64,000 nt of DNA from Rhodospirillaceae bacterium (GTDB lineage: Bacteria; Pseudomonadota; Alphaproteobacteria; GCA-2731375): NCBI GenBank assembly GCA_018701215.1, contig JABIWH010000050.1:124001-188000 (forward strand), in the 5' to 3' direction. Positions 8,483 through 18,467 of the stretch are shown piece by piece; position 1 is the stretch's first letter, and every line of letters starts with the position of its first letter. The translations under genes and the position numbers were made by a program. The notes under the pieces are model-generated. The model made no database searches and was not told the DNA's origin. It saw nothing but the letters and a program-made list of their open reading frames with translations.

Positions 8483-9250
8483 ATGGAAGAGAACGCGCGG
8501 CTTTGGGATATTTTTCTGGATGTGCAAAGTGGCCTGCCACGACAGGGACCGGGCTGTGCCGACGCCACGCGCCGGGCGCTTGCCCTCTGCGTCGGTTTGC
8601 CTGACAGGCCCAGGGTGCTTGATGTTGGCTGTGGCCCGGGCATGCAGACCATGGTCCTGGCCCAGGAACTTGATGGTCAGATTACGGCCGTCGACCTTTA
8701 CGAGGAATACCTGGAACAATTGAAGGCGCGCGTTGCGGCGGCGGGGGTCATGGACCGGATTGAGGTGCTGGCAGGGGATATGAACGATCTGGCATTGCCA
8801 GAGCATCACTTCGATCTGATCTGGGCCGAGGGTTCGGCCTATAACATGGGCTTCGCGAACGCGCTGGAAGCCTGGAAGCCGCTTCTGAAACCGGGCGGTT
8901 ACCTCGCCGCGACGGAATTGGTCTGGTTGGCGCCCGCGCCCGAACGTCCCGCCGAAGCCGTTGCCTTTTGGGACGGGGAATATCCAGCGATGACGGATGT
9001 GCAAACCGTCGCGAGCATGTTCCGTGATCGGGGCTATAAGTTGGCGGGGCATTTTACCCTGCCCGATACGGCCTGGTGGGACGATTACTATGCACCGCTG
9101 GCGGACAAGCTGCCGATGCTGCGCCAGAAATACCGCGATGACGATGAAGCACTAGGTGTCGTCGAGATGACCCAGCGGGAAATCGAAATGCGCAGGAAGT
9201 TCGGCGACAGCTATGGCTACGAATTCTTCGTTGGCCGGCGGGGCGGTTAG
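8483..9250 (+). CDS. Class I SAM-dependent methyltransferase
   Basis: A 255-aa soluble methyltransferase. Motif I is RVLDVGCGPGMQTMVLAQ at about residues 39-56, followed by an acidic residue at the end of strand 2 (ITAVDLYEEYL), motif II ...IEVLAGDMNDLALPEHHFDLIWAEGS and motif III LKPGGYLAATELVW. The region after motif III carries an acidic helical segment (FWDGEYPAMTDVQTV), as in UbiE/BioC-like small-molecule methyltransferases. The acceptor is unknown. The ATG at 8483 has AGTAGGAAC upstream. Its stop is 116 bases before the alcohol dehydrogenase gene, so it may be a separate unit. Confidence 0.8.
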   Translation: MEENARLWDIFLDVQSGLPRQGPGCADATRRALALCVGLPDRPRVLDVGCGPGMQTMVLAQELDGQITAVDLYEEYLEQLKARVAAAGVMDRIEVLAGDMNDLALPEHHFDLIWAEGSAYNMGFANALEAWKPLLKPGGYLAATELVWLAPAPERPAEAVAFWDGEYPAMTDVQTVASMFRDRGYKLAGHFTLPDTAWWDDYYAPLADKLPMLRQKYRDDDEALGVVEMTQREIEMRRKFGDSYGYEFFVGRRGG

Positions 9251-9366
9251 GAACCCGGCGGCCAGGGCCTATCAGCGGCATAACCGCAGGAATAGCACTG
9301 GCATGGGAACCTCGGTCCGGGATACAGTCGGGCCAACACGTTGTCTAATATTGGGAGGAGTACACA

Positions 9367-10452
9367 ATGAAAGCGAAAGCTGCGGTGATGCGGGCGGCGC
9401 ACGAGCCCTTGACCATCGAGGAAATTGAAGTCGACAAACCGGCCCGGCGCGAGGTTTTGATCCGCACGGTATTCGCCGGCGTCTGCCACAGCGATCTGCA
9501 TTTCATGGAAGGGCTGTATCCCATCCCCTGCCCCTGCGTGCTGGGCCATGAGAGCGCCGGCGTGGTCGAGGAAGTGGGCGAGGACGTCACCTATGTGAAG
9601 AAGGGCGATCATGTCATCACCTGCCTCTCTACCTTCTGCGGCGAGTGCGAATTCTGCCTGACGGGCCGGATGACGCTGTGTGAAAGCCCCATGGTACAGC
9701 GCGCCAGGGACGGCCAGCAGCGGTTGAGCCAGAACGGCGAAGTGGTCGGCCAATTCGCCAACCTGTCGTCTTATTCGGAATACATCCTGACCCATGAACA
9801 TTCCGTCGTGAAAGTCCGCGAGGATATGCCCCTGGACCGCGCCGCCCTGATCGGCTGCGGCGTGATGACCGGCGTTGGTGCTGTCTTCCACACCGCAAAG
9901 GTGCCGCCGGGCTCGACCGTGGCCGTGTTCGGCTGTGGCGGTATCGGGCTGTCCGCCATCAACGGCGCCAAGATCGCCGGTGCGGGCCAGATCATCGCGG
10001 TCGACATGGTCGGCTCCAAGCTGAACCTGGCCAAGGAATTTGGCGCCACGGACGTGGTCAATCCCGCCGACGGTGACGCGGTCAAACAAATCCGCTCACT
10101 CACGGATGGCGGCGTGGAATATTCGTTCGAGGCGGTGGGCCTGAAACTAACGGCGGAGCAATCGTTTAGGGCTCTGCGCCGGGGTGGCACGGCGACCATC
10201 ATCGGCATGGTGCCGGTGGGTACCAATGTTGAGCTGCACGGGCCTGATTTCCTGCGTGAGAAGAAAATCCAGGGGTCTTCGATGGGCTCAAACCATTTCC
10301 GGGTCGACATGCCCCGCCTGGTGGAATTCTATCTGCGCGGCGATCTGAAACTGGACGAGATGATCTCCGGCCGCATCAAGCTCGAAGAAATTAACGACGC
10401 CATGGACCAGTTGAAAACCGGCGAAGTCGCCCGGAATGTGATTGCGTTCTAA
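9367..10452 (+). CDS. Zinc-dependent alcohol dehydrogenase (class III-like MDR family)
   Basis: NAD(P)-dependent medium-chain dehydrogenase that oxidises an alcohol or reduces an aldehyde; 361 aa. Catalytic zinc ligands are Cys and His in GVCHSDLHFMEG and GHESAGVVEEVG, with a later Cys/Asp pair. The structural zinc lobe is CGECEFCLTGRMTLC, four cysteines spaced as in class III enzymes. The Rossmann loop is FGCGGIGLSAINGAK, followed by VDMVGSKLNLAKEFGATDVV. A strong GGGAGGAG ribosome binding site sits at 9353-9360. The overall pattern (RREVLIRTVFAGVCHSDLHFM, KMVDG-like end ISGRIKLEEINDAMDQLKTGEVARNVI) resembles enzymes annotated as Zn-dependent or glutathione-independent formaldehyde/alcohol dehydrogenases. 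The exact substrate is not evident. Confidence 0.9.
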   Translation: MKAKAAVMRAAHEPLTIEEIEVDKPARREVLIRTVFAGVCHSDLHFMEGLYPIPCPCVLGHESAGVVEEVGEDVTYVKKGDHVITCLSTFCGECEFCLTGRMTLCESPMVQRARDGQQRLSQNGEVVGQFANLSSYSEYILTHEHSVVKVREDMPLDRAALIGCGVMTGVGAVFHTAKVPPGSTVAVFGCGGIGLSAINGAKIAGAGQIIAVDMVGSKLNLAKEFGATDVVNPADGDAVKQIRSLTDGGVEYSFEAVGLKLTAEQSFRALRRGGTATIIGMVPVGTNVELHGPDFLREKKIQGSSMGSNHFRVDMPRLVEFYLRGDLKLDEMISGRIKLEEINDAMDQLKTGEVARNVIAF

Positions 10453-10477
10453 GGTCTGAACATACACGAAACACGAC

Positions 10478-10510
10478 GCCCCACTCCCGTTTACGCGGGG
10501 GTGGGGCTTT
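10478..10510. terminator. Hairpin between convergent adh and adenosine deaminase genes
   Basis: GCCCCACTCCCG (from 10478) and CGGGGGTGGGGC (ending 10507) form a 12-bp stem with one mismatch around a short loop, followed by TTT and then ATGTTTT on the plus strand. It lies 25 bases after the alcohol dehydrogenase stop and just before the stop of the opposite adenosine deaminase gene, so it could end transcription from both sides. Confidence 0.75.
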
Positions 10511-10515
10511 ATGTT

Positions 10516-11535
10516 TTAGCGCCAGGCGGGATCGTCGCGAAACGCCTGAGCCATCGCCGCCTTGCTATCAGCGGCCTGCCACGAGGCATTGATGCCATTC
10601 AGGACAAAGGTCTTGATCTGGTCCCGGCTGAAACCAAAAACCTCGTGCAACACGACAAACTCGTCGGCCATGGAATTGTGGAACATGCCCGGGTCATCCG
10701 TATTGACGGTCAGCATCAGACCCGCATCCCAAAACTGCCGCACCGGGTGGTCCTCTATGCGGGCGAGGGAACCGGTGGCGACGTTGGACAGGGGGCACAG
10801 CTCAATCGGCGTCTGCCGTTCCGCCAATAGTGCGAGGACGTCCGCATCGTCGCGGGCGGCGATGCCGTGGCCGATACGGTCAACCTGCAAGGCCTCCACC
10901 GCGCCGCGCACGGACCCAGGCCCCGCCGCCTCGCCCGCATGCGCCGAGGTGCGCAGGCCCAATTTGCGCGCCGCCGCGTACACAGGCGCGAACGGCTCGG
11001 GCGGATACAGATGCTCCGAGCCGCCAATGCCGATACCGACAATGCCCTGATCCAGCACGCCCTGAATTTCCACCAGGGTCTCCGCCGCCTGCTCCGGGCC
11101 GTGGTCGCGCACCAGATCGGCGATCAGCCGGACCTCCGATTCCGGCACCCGGTCCAGGCCCTTGCGGATCGCCCTGGCCAGGCCTTGGGGCTGCAAGCCC
11201 TGATCGACAAACCGCGTGGGCGAGAAGAACACTTCGGCATAGCGGATATTCTGCCGCGCCAGGTCGCGGGCCACCGCCTCGGCAATGAAGCTGAAATCAT
11301 CGTAGGATCGGATAAAGCCGTTCTTCCAGATCCAGGCGGCGATGAAATCCGGGAAATCCGTGTAAGTCAGGCGCCCGCGCAAATCGGCCTCACTTGCTAC
11401 GCTGGGATCGCCGCCGTATTTTTGCATCAGCTGCCACAAAGCCGGCAGGGGAATGGCGCCTTCCAAGTGCAGATGCAGCTCCACTTTCGGCAGGGCCTCG
11501 GCCCAGGTGCGAAGTCCGCGAAGATCATTCGTCAT
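10516..11535 (-). CDS. add: Adenosine deaminase
   Basis: Zinc hydrolase converting adenosine to inosine, or adenine to hypoxanthine in close relatives. The metal site starts with the HxH in LPKVELHLHLEGA near residue 17. The later signatures are TSAHAGEAAGP (His ligand and catalytic Glu), DRIGHGIAA, ELCPLSNVATG and LTVNTDDPGMFH (metal-binding Asp and partner). RIGHG favours adenosine over adenine deaminase, although 339 aa is close to both groups. It stands alone on the minus strand, convergent with the alcohol dehydrogenase and divergent from the LLM oxidoreductase operon with about 120 bases between. Confidence 0.88.
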   Translation of the reverse strand: MTNDLRGLRTWAEALPKVELHLHLEGAIPLPALWQLMQKYGGDPSVASEADLRGRLTYTDFPDFIAAWIWKNGFIRSYDDFSFIAEAVARDLARQNIRYAEVFFSPTRFVDQGLQPQGLARAIRKGLDRVPESEVRLIADLVRDHGPEQAAETLVEIQGVLDQGIVGIGIGGSEHLYPPEPFAPVYAAARKLGLRTSAHAGEAAGPGSVRGAVEALQVDRIGHGIAARDDADVLALLAERQTPIELCPLSNVATGSLARIEDHPVRQFWDAGLMLTVNTDDPGMFHNSMADEFVVLHEVFGFSRDQIKTFVLNGINASWQAADSKAAMAQAFRDDPAWR

Positions 11536-11655
11536 ATAGGCTGTCCTATCAAATTTGCCCTGTTACAGTGATTTGCTATTCTACAGCATCGGGTATGATT
11601 GGCGAACGCAAGGGAACGATCCGCCGCCCGCCCAAAAATATGGGGAAACAATACT

Positions 11656-12894
11656 ATGAAATTCGGCGTCTTTTATGAATTGCAATTGCCTAAACCCTGG
11701 AAAGAGGGCGACGAGCACAAATTGTTCCAGGAGGCGTTGGAGCAGATCGTCCTCGCCGACAAGCTGGGCATCGATCACGCCTGGGCGGTGGAGCATCATT
11801 TTCTGGATGAATATTCCCATTGTTCCTCACCAGAGGTTTTCCTGGCCGCCGCCGCCGGCATGACCAAGGATATCCGCCTGGGCCATGGCATTCGCCAGGT
11901 GATCCCCAATTACAATCATCCCGCCCGCACGGCGGAAGGCTTGGCCACGTTGGATCTGGTTTCCAATGGCCGGGTGGATTTCGGAATTGGCGAGGGCGCC
12001 ACCCGGCTGGAACTGGGCGGTTTCGGCATCCCCGCGCGGCAAAAGCGGGATATGGCCATCGAAGCTGCGGAGCAGATCGCCAACATGATGACCATGACGC
12101 CTTATCCCGGCTATGAAGGCGAGCATTTCTCCATGCCCTGCCGGAACGTCCTGCCCAAGCCGTTGCAGACGCCCCATCCGCCCATGTGGATGGCCTGCAC
12201 CAACCGCGACACCATCAAGGTCGCCGCCTCTCTCGGCATCGGCGCCCTGGCGTTCTCGTTTCTGGACCAGGAAGAAGCCAAGGCCTGGGCTGACATCTAT
12301 TACGATATCATCAAGAGCGAGGCGTGCGTGCCCATCGGCCACAGCGTCAATGCCAACATCGCCATTGTCTCCAATTTCTCTCTGCACCATGACCGCGAGG
12401 AAGCGATCCGCCGGGGCCAGGTAAATTTCGAATTCTTCGGCTATGCCATGCATGCCCTGGTCGCCGGCGACACGGTGCCGGGACGGACCACCATCTGGGC
12501 CGACTATATCGCCCAGCACGGCAGCGCCGGCGAAGACCTGATCGCCACCATCCAACGCAGCCGGACCCATGTATCGGGCATCGGCACACCGGATGATCTG
12601 TCCAACCACATTGCCGAGTTCGAGGAAGCCGGCGTGGATCAGATCATCCTGTTGCAGCAGGCCGGAAATAATCTCCATTCGGAAATCTGCGAATCCCTGG
12701 AGCTGTTTGGCGCCGAAGTGCAGCCGCGCTTTAAACCAAAACAAGCCGCCAAGCAGGCCGCCAAGGAAAAGGCGCTTGCCCCCTATATAGAGGCGGCCCT
12801 GGCCCGAAAGGAATATATGAAGCCCCTGGCGGACGATGAAATCCCGGTGGTGAAGGCCTCGGTCAGACGGGTTCAGGCGGCGGGCATTAAATAG
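11656..12894 (+). CDS. LLM class flavin-dependent oxidoreductase (luciferase-like monooxygenase)
   Basis: Bacterial-luciferase-family flavin monooxygenase of 412 aa with a TIM-barrel fold. Visible family patterns are the start MKFGVFYELQLPKPW, the EQIVLADKLGIDHAWAVEHHF segment (HH near the active site), the RLGHGIRQVIP strand, LDLVSNGRVDFGIGEG and MACTNRDTIKVAASLGIG. The frame extends 19 codons upstream, but the ATG at 11656 matches the family start and has GGGGAAAC before it. It is the first gene of an operon with a D-2-hydroxyacid dehydrogenase (27-base gap) and a CoA-transferase (4-base overlap). Such enzymes use reduced FMN or F420-like cofactors; the substrate is unknown. Confidence 0.87.
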   Translation: MKFGVFYELQLPKPWKEGDEHKLFQEALEQIVLADKLGIDHAWAVEHHFLDEYSHCSSPEVFLAAAAGMTKDIRLGHGIRQVIPNYNHPARTAEGLATLDLVSNGRVDFGIGEGATRLELGGFGIPARQKRDMAIEAAEQIANMMTMTPYPGYEGEHFSMPCRNVLPKPLQTPHPPMWMACTNRDTIKVAASLGIGALAFSFLDQEEAKAWADIYYDIIKSEACVPIGHSVNANIAIVSNFSLHHDREEAIRRGQVNFEFFGYAMHALVAGDTVPGRTTIWADYIAQHGSAGEDLIATIQRSRTHVSGIGTPDDLSNHIAEFEEAGVDQIILLQQAGNNLHSEICESLELFGAEVQPRFKPKQAAKQAAKEKALAPYIEAALARKEYMKPLADDEIPVVKASVRRVQAAGIK

Positions 12895-12921
12895 GAGCGT
12901 CATTGGAATGGAGGCACGGCC

Positions 12922-13896
12922 ATGAAGATCACCATCCTGGACGACTATTTCGATACCCTGCGCACCCTGCCCTGCTTCGCCAAGCTGGACGGTCACGAGG
13001 TGACGATCTGGAACGACCATGTCCAGGACGTGGACGCCCTGGCGGATAGGTTGGCGGAGACGGAGGTTCTGGTGTTGATCCGCGAGCGGACAAAAATCCG
13101 CACGCCGCTGTTGGAGCGCTTACCGAAACTGAAGCTGATCAGCCAGCGCAGCGTTTACCCCCATATCGATGTGGAGACCTGCACCCGGCTGGGCATCATC
13201 ATCTCGTCCGATCAGCATGCGGGCACGCCGTCGTTTGCCACCGCCGAGTTGACCTGGGCCCTGATCATGGCCGCCATGCGGCAGATCCCGCAACAGATGG
13301 CCTCGCTGCAGGCAGGCAATTGGCAGGCCTGTGTGGGCAACACCCTCAGGGGCAAGACCCTCGGAATCTACGGCTATGGCCGGATCGGTGGCGCCGTGGC
13401 GGACTACGGCAAGGCGTTCGGCATGAATATCCTGATCTGGGCCTCCGAAGGCTCCCGCGAACGGGCCCGTGCGGATGGTTACGAAGTGCCCAACAGCAAG
13501 GCAGCGTTTTTTGCCGCCTGTGATGTGCTGTCTTTGCATCTACGCCTGTACGACAGCACCCGCGGCATCATCACTGGCGATGATCTGTCGCACATGAAGC
13601 CGACGGCCTTGCTGGTCAACACATCGCGGGCGCCTTTGATCGAGCCGGGCGCCCTGGCCGCCGCCCTGGATGCGGGACGGCCCGGCATGGCGGCGGTGGA
13701 TGTCTATGAAGAAGAGCCGGTGCGCGATACCGCCCATCCCCTGTTTAACCGAGACAACGTCATCTGCACGCCGCACATCGGCTATGTCACCCGCGATGAG
13801 TACGAAATTCAGTTCACCGATATTTTTGCTCAGATCATCGCCTATGCCAACAGCACGCCTATCAATGTGATCAACCCGGACGTCGTTGCGCGATGA
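12922..13896 (+). CDS. D-2-hydroxyacid dehydrogenase family protein
   Basis: NAD-dependent reductase/dehydrogenase of 2-oxo / D-2-hydroxy acids, 324 aa. The catalytic domain is split around a Rossmann domain with GIYGYGRIGGAVADYGKAFG (GxGxxG near residues 149-154). The catalytic triad is present: Arg in NTSRAPLIEPG, Glu in DVYEEEPV and His in CTPHIGYVT. Position within the operon, between a flavin oxidoreductase and a class III CoA-transferase, suggests it reduces or oxidises an intermediate that is later handled as a CoA ester. A GGAGG ribosome binding site lies at 12909-12913. It is close to phosphoglycerate dehydrogenase-like proteins but lacks the ACT domain. Confidence 0.9.
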   Translation: MKITILDDYFDTLRTLPCFAKLDGHEVTIWNDHVQDVDALADRLAETEVLVLIRERTKIRTPLLERLPKLKLISQRSVYPHIDVETCTRLGIIISSDQHAGTPSFATAELTWALIMAAMRQIPQQMASLQAGNWQACVGNTLRGKTLGIYGYGRIGGAVADYGKAFGMNILIWASEGSRERARADGYEVPNSKAAFFAACDVLSLHLRLYDSTRGIITGDDLSHMKPTALLVNTSRAPLIEPGALAAALDAGRPGMAAVDVYEEEPVRDTAHPLFNRDNVICTPHIGYVTRDEYEIQFTDIFAQIIAYANSTPINVINPDVVAR

Positions 13897-15107
13897 GCGA
13901 TCCCCAACCGATGCCCAAACCCATGGCCGGTGTCCGGGTGCTGGATCTGGCGACCTTTTTGGCCGCGCCGTTCACGGCGGCGATCCTGGCCGAATTCGGG
14001 GCCGAGGTTATCAAGGTGGAGCAACCGGGCATGGGCGACCCCATGCGCCAGTTCGGCACGGCGACGGAAATCGACGATAGCAGCCTGACCTGGCTATCCG
14101 AGGCGCGGAACAAGCATTCCATCACCCTGAACCTGAAGGACCCGGATGGCGCGGAACTGTTCAAGCGTTTGGTCAAGGATGCAGATGTGGTCTGCGAAAA
14201 CTTCCGGCCCGGCACTTTGGCAAAATGGGGCCTGGGTTATGACGTGCTGCGCGCCATCAATCCGAAACTTGTGCTGTTGCAGGTCAGCGGCTATGGCCAG
14301 GACGGACCCTACCGCGACCGCCCCGGCTTTGCCCGCGTGGCCCATGCGGTCGGCGGCCTGACCTATCTGGCGGGCATGGAGGGAGAGGCGCCGGTAACGC
14401 CGGGCTCAACCTCCCTTGCCGACTATATATCGGGACTGTTCGGCGCCATCGGTGTCTTGCTGGCGTTGCGTTCGGTGGAGCAGACCGGTCAGGGGCAGTG
14501 CATCGACGTGGCCCTGTATGAAAGTATCTTCCGGGTGCTGGACGAGGTCGCGCCCGCCTATGCCCGCCACGGTACGGTGCGCGGGCGGGAGGGCCTGGGC
14601 ACCCGCAATGTCTGCCCGCACGGCCATTTCCCCACCAGGGACGGCAACTGGGTCGCCATTGCCTGTACCTCGGACAAGATCTGGGCCCGCATGGCCACCA
14701 ATGTCCTCGACCGCCCCGACCTGGCGCAAAGCCATCCCAAAACCGCCGACCGGGTCCGCGACCGGGCCCTGATCGACGGCGTGGTCAGCGGTTTCACAAC
14801 AGCATTTCCCATGGCGGAGGTGGTGGAACGCTGCACCAAGGGCGACGTGCCGTGTGCGGCGATTAATTCCATCGCGGAAATTTTCGCCGATCCGCATTAC
14901 GAGGCCCGCGGCATCCTGCACCGCGTCCAGCATGCCCTGTTGGGCGAGGTGGTGGTGCCCGATGTGCTGCCGAAACTGTCCGCCAGTCCCGGCCATATTG
15001 ATAGCCTGGGCCCCAGACTTGGCGATTGGAACGACCTGGTTTATGGCGAACGGCTTGGCCTGAGCCAGGAAGAGCGCCTGGCTTTGCAAAATCGCGGGGT
15101 GATTTAG
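13893..15107 (+). CDS. CoA-transferase family III (CaiB/BaiF) protein
   Basis: Transfers CoA between organic acids by a covalent aspartyl-CoA route; 404 aa. The N-terminal pattern is GVRVLDLATFLAAPFTAAILAEFGAEVIKVE, followed by NKHSITLNLKDPDG, ADVVCENFRPGTLAKWGL and VSGYGQDGPYRDRPGF. The likely catalytic Asp is in STSLADYISGLFG. The start codon overlaps the end of the preceding dehydrogenase by four bases (ATGA), showing translational coupling. It closes the three-gene operon; about 260 bases separate it from atpH. Donor and acceptor acids cannot be read from the sequence. Confidence 0.92.
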   Translation: MSDPQPMPKPMAGVRVLDLATFLAAPFTAAILAEFGAEVIKVEQPGMGDPMRQFGTATEIDDSSLTWLSEARNKHSITLNLKDPDGAELFKRLVKDADVVCENFRPGTLAKWGLGYDVLRAINPKLVLLQVSGYGQDGPYRDRPGFARVAHAVGGLTYLAGMEGEAPVTPGSTSLADYISGLFGAIGVLLALRSVEQTGQGQCIDVALYESIFRVLDEVAPAYARHGTVRGREGLGTRNVCPHGHFPTRDGNWVAIACTSDKIWARMATNVLDRPDLAQSHPKTADRVRDRALIDGVVSGFTTAFPMAEVVERCTKGDVPCAAINSIAEIFADPHYEARGILHRVQHALLGEVVVPDVLPKLSASPGHIDSLGPRLGDWNDLVYGERLGLSQEERLALQNRGVI

Positions 15108-15265
15108 GGCGGTATGATTTGGCTGCGACACCTTGAAGCGCCCCAGAAGTGCCCCAATAAGCGCCTACCCGCTTGCCAGGACGAAGAGGCTATGCTACGA
15201 AACGCCGCGTCTTACGGTGAGGCTGTCGGAGAGGGCAAATTATCGTAAGTTTCCGCACATAAATT

Positions 15266-15314
15266 CAAGGACTTAGGCCCCATTGATTCGATAATCATTC
15301 AATGACCTAGGCCC
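15266..15314. promoter_or_regulatory. Paired 15-bp direct repeat upstream of the atp operon
   Basis: CAAGGACTTAGGCCC (15266-15280) and CAATGACCTAGGCCC (15300-15314) match at 13 of 15 positions, with starts 34 bases apart. They lie 57 to 105 bases before the GTG of atpH, in the only gap before the operon. They could be a regulator site or chance; no known operator is recognised. The gap 15108-15370 contains no gene. Confidence 0.3.
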
Positions 15315-15370
15315 GCCTGGTAATCAGATTTCTTTCCGCGATATTTTTTCGCAAAGAGGACCCCGCGAAC

Positions 15371-15930
15371 GTGTCAGCCGAAGCAAGCGTCGTATCCGGC
15401 ATCGCAGGACGGTACGCCACCGCCCTGTTTGAACTTGCGCGCGATAACGGTGTGCTGGATCAGGTGGCGTCAGACGCCTCCGATCTGGGTAATATGATTG
15501 AAGAATCGGACGATCTGGGCCGCCTGTTGCGCAGCCCAGTCATCGCCGCCGAAGACCAGGGCAAAGGCATCGCCGCCGTCCTGGAAAAGGCCGGCGCTTC
15601 CGAGATGATCAGTAATTTTGTCGCCGTCGTGGCGCAGAACCGCCGCCTGTTCGCGCTTCGCGATATGGTACGGGCGTTCCGCACCCTATTGGCGGCCCAT
15701 CGTGGCGAAGTGGTGGCAGAGGTAACCTCGGCCAAAAGCCTGAACGATGAGCAATTGGCCAAGATCAAGGCCGAGTTAACCGCATCGATGAAAACCGATG
15801 TACAAGTTGAAACTGCAGTGGATGAACGCATCCTGGGCGGCATCGTCGTCAAGGTCGGCTCTCGTATGGTCGATTCATCGCTGCGCACGAAAATTCAAAA
15901 TCTGAGATTTGCCATGAGGGGAGTTGAGTA

Positions 15931-15931
<1 letters not shown>
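15371..15931 (+). CDS. atpH: F1Fo ATP synthase subunit delta
   Basis: Stator subunit at the top of F1 that ties the alpha3beta3 head to the peripheral stalk; 186 aa, the usual length. The N-terminal helical domain starts with SGIAGRYATALFELARDNG, and the C-terminal end has the conserved VDERILGGIVVKVGSRMVDSSLRTKI pattern. The start is GTG at 15371 with AGAGGA ten bases before. It is the first gene of atpHAGDC; its TAA shares one base with the ATG of atpA. Confidence 0.96.
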
Positions 15932-17460
<1,529 letters not shown>

Positions 17461-17512
17461 CCTGCCGCAGATTCAAGAGCAGTTTTGAAAGCTGAGTTGA
17501 GAGCGCCGATAA

Positions 17513-18415
17513 ATGGCAAACTTAAAAGAACTTAAAAACCGGATCACCTCCGTCACCTCGACGCAGAAGATCACCAAGGCCATGCAGATGGTGGCCGCGG
17601 CAAAACTGCGCCGGGCACAAGAGGCAGCCGAGCAATCCCGTCCCTATGCCGACCGCATGGAACGGATGATTGCATCCGTCGCCTCAAACCTGCCCTCTCT
17701 GGATACCGCCCCGCCCCTGGTGGTCGGCAGCGGCAAGGACGATGTGCATTTGCTGGTGGTGGTAACGGCGGAACGTGGCCTGTGTGGTGCCTTTAACAGC
17801 TCCATCGTCCGCGCCGTGCGGAAAAAGGCCAAGGAACTGCAGGACGCCGGTAAGACGGTGAAACTGTTCTGCGTCGGCCGCAAGGGCGAGGAAAGCCTGC
17901 GCCGGGACATGGAAGACAAGATTGTCGAATATGTCACCCTGCGGGAGTTCAAGAACCTGTCCTTCGCCAACGCCCGTCCGATCGCGGAAAAGCTGTCACA
18001 GATGTTTAACGACGGCGAGTTCGACGTTTGCACCGTCTACTACAACGCCTTCAAGTCGGTTATCAGCCAGGTGGTCACTGCCCAGCAGTTGATCCCGGTG
18101 AAACTACCCGATCCGGCGGAGGTTGCCGCAAACGATGAAGACGCGCCTGATCTGGGCGGCGCCATCTATGATTACGAGCCGGAGGAGAATGACCTTCTCG
18201 GCGTTCTGGTACCGCGCAATATGTCAGTACAGATTTACCGCTCGCTGCTGGAAAGTGGCGCGGCGGAACACGCGGCGCGCATGACATCGATGGATAATGC
18301 CACGCGTAATGCCGGCGATATGATTGATGGTCTGACACTAACGTACAACCGTACGCGCCAGGCTATCATCACCAAGGAATTGATTGAAATTGTCTCCGGT
18401 GCGGAGGCGCTGTAG
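17513..18415 (+). CDS. atpG: F1Fo ATP synthase subunit gamma
   Basis: Central rotor shaft of F1, 300 aa. N-terminal helix ANLKELKNRITSVTSTQKITKAMQMVAAAKLRRAQ and C-terminal helix NATRNAGDMIDGLTLTYNRTRQAIITKELIEIVSGAEAL form the coiled coil inside the alpha/beta ring. The middle Rossmann-like domain contains VVVTAERGLCGAFNSSIVR. It lies third in atpHAGDC, with 52-base gaps on both sides. Confidence 0.97.
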   Translation: MANLKELKNRITSVTSTQKITKAMQMVAAAKLRRAQEAAEQSRPYADRMERMIASVASNLPSLDTAPPLVVGSGKDDVHLLVVVTAERGLCGAFNSSIVRAVRKKAKELQDAGKTVKLFCVGRKGEESLRRDMEDKIVEYVTLREFKNLSFANARPIAEKLSQMFNDGEFDVCTVYYNAFKSVISQVVTAQQLIPVKLPDPAEVAANDEDAPDLGGAIYDYEPEENDLLGVLVPRNMSVQIYRSLLESGAAEHAARMTSMDNATRNAGDMIDGLTLTYNRTRQAIITKELIEIVSGAEAL

Positions 18416-18467
18416 CGCCCTTCGCCGGAAACCGAAACGCTACGTTTAGTCCAAGGGAAGTTCGAAC

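Noticed and set aside
11827..13020. 397-codon minus-strand frame opposite the LLM oxidoreductase gene
   Set aside because: It overlaps a real operon on the other strand, and its product has no family pattern.
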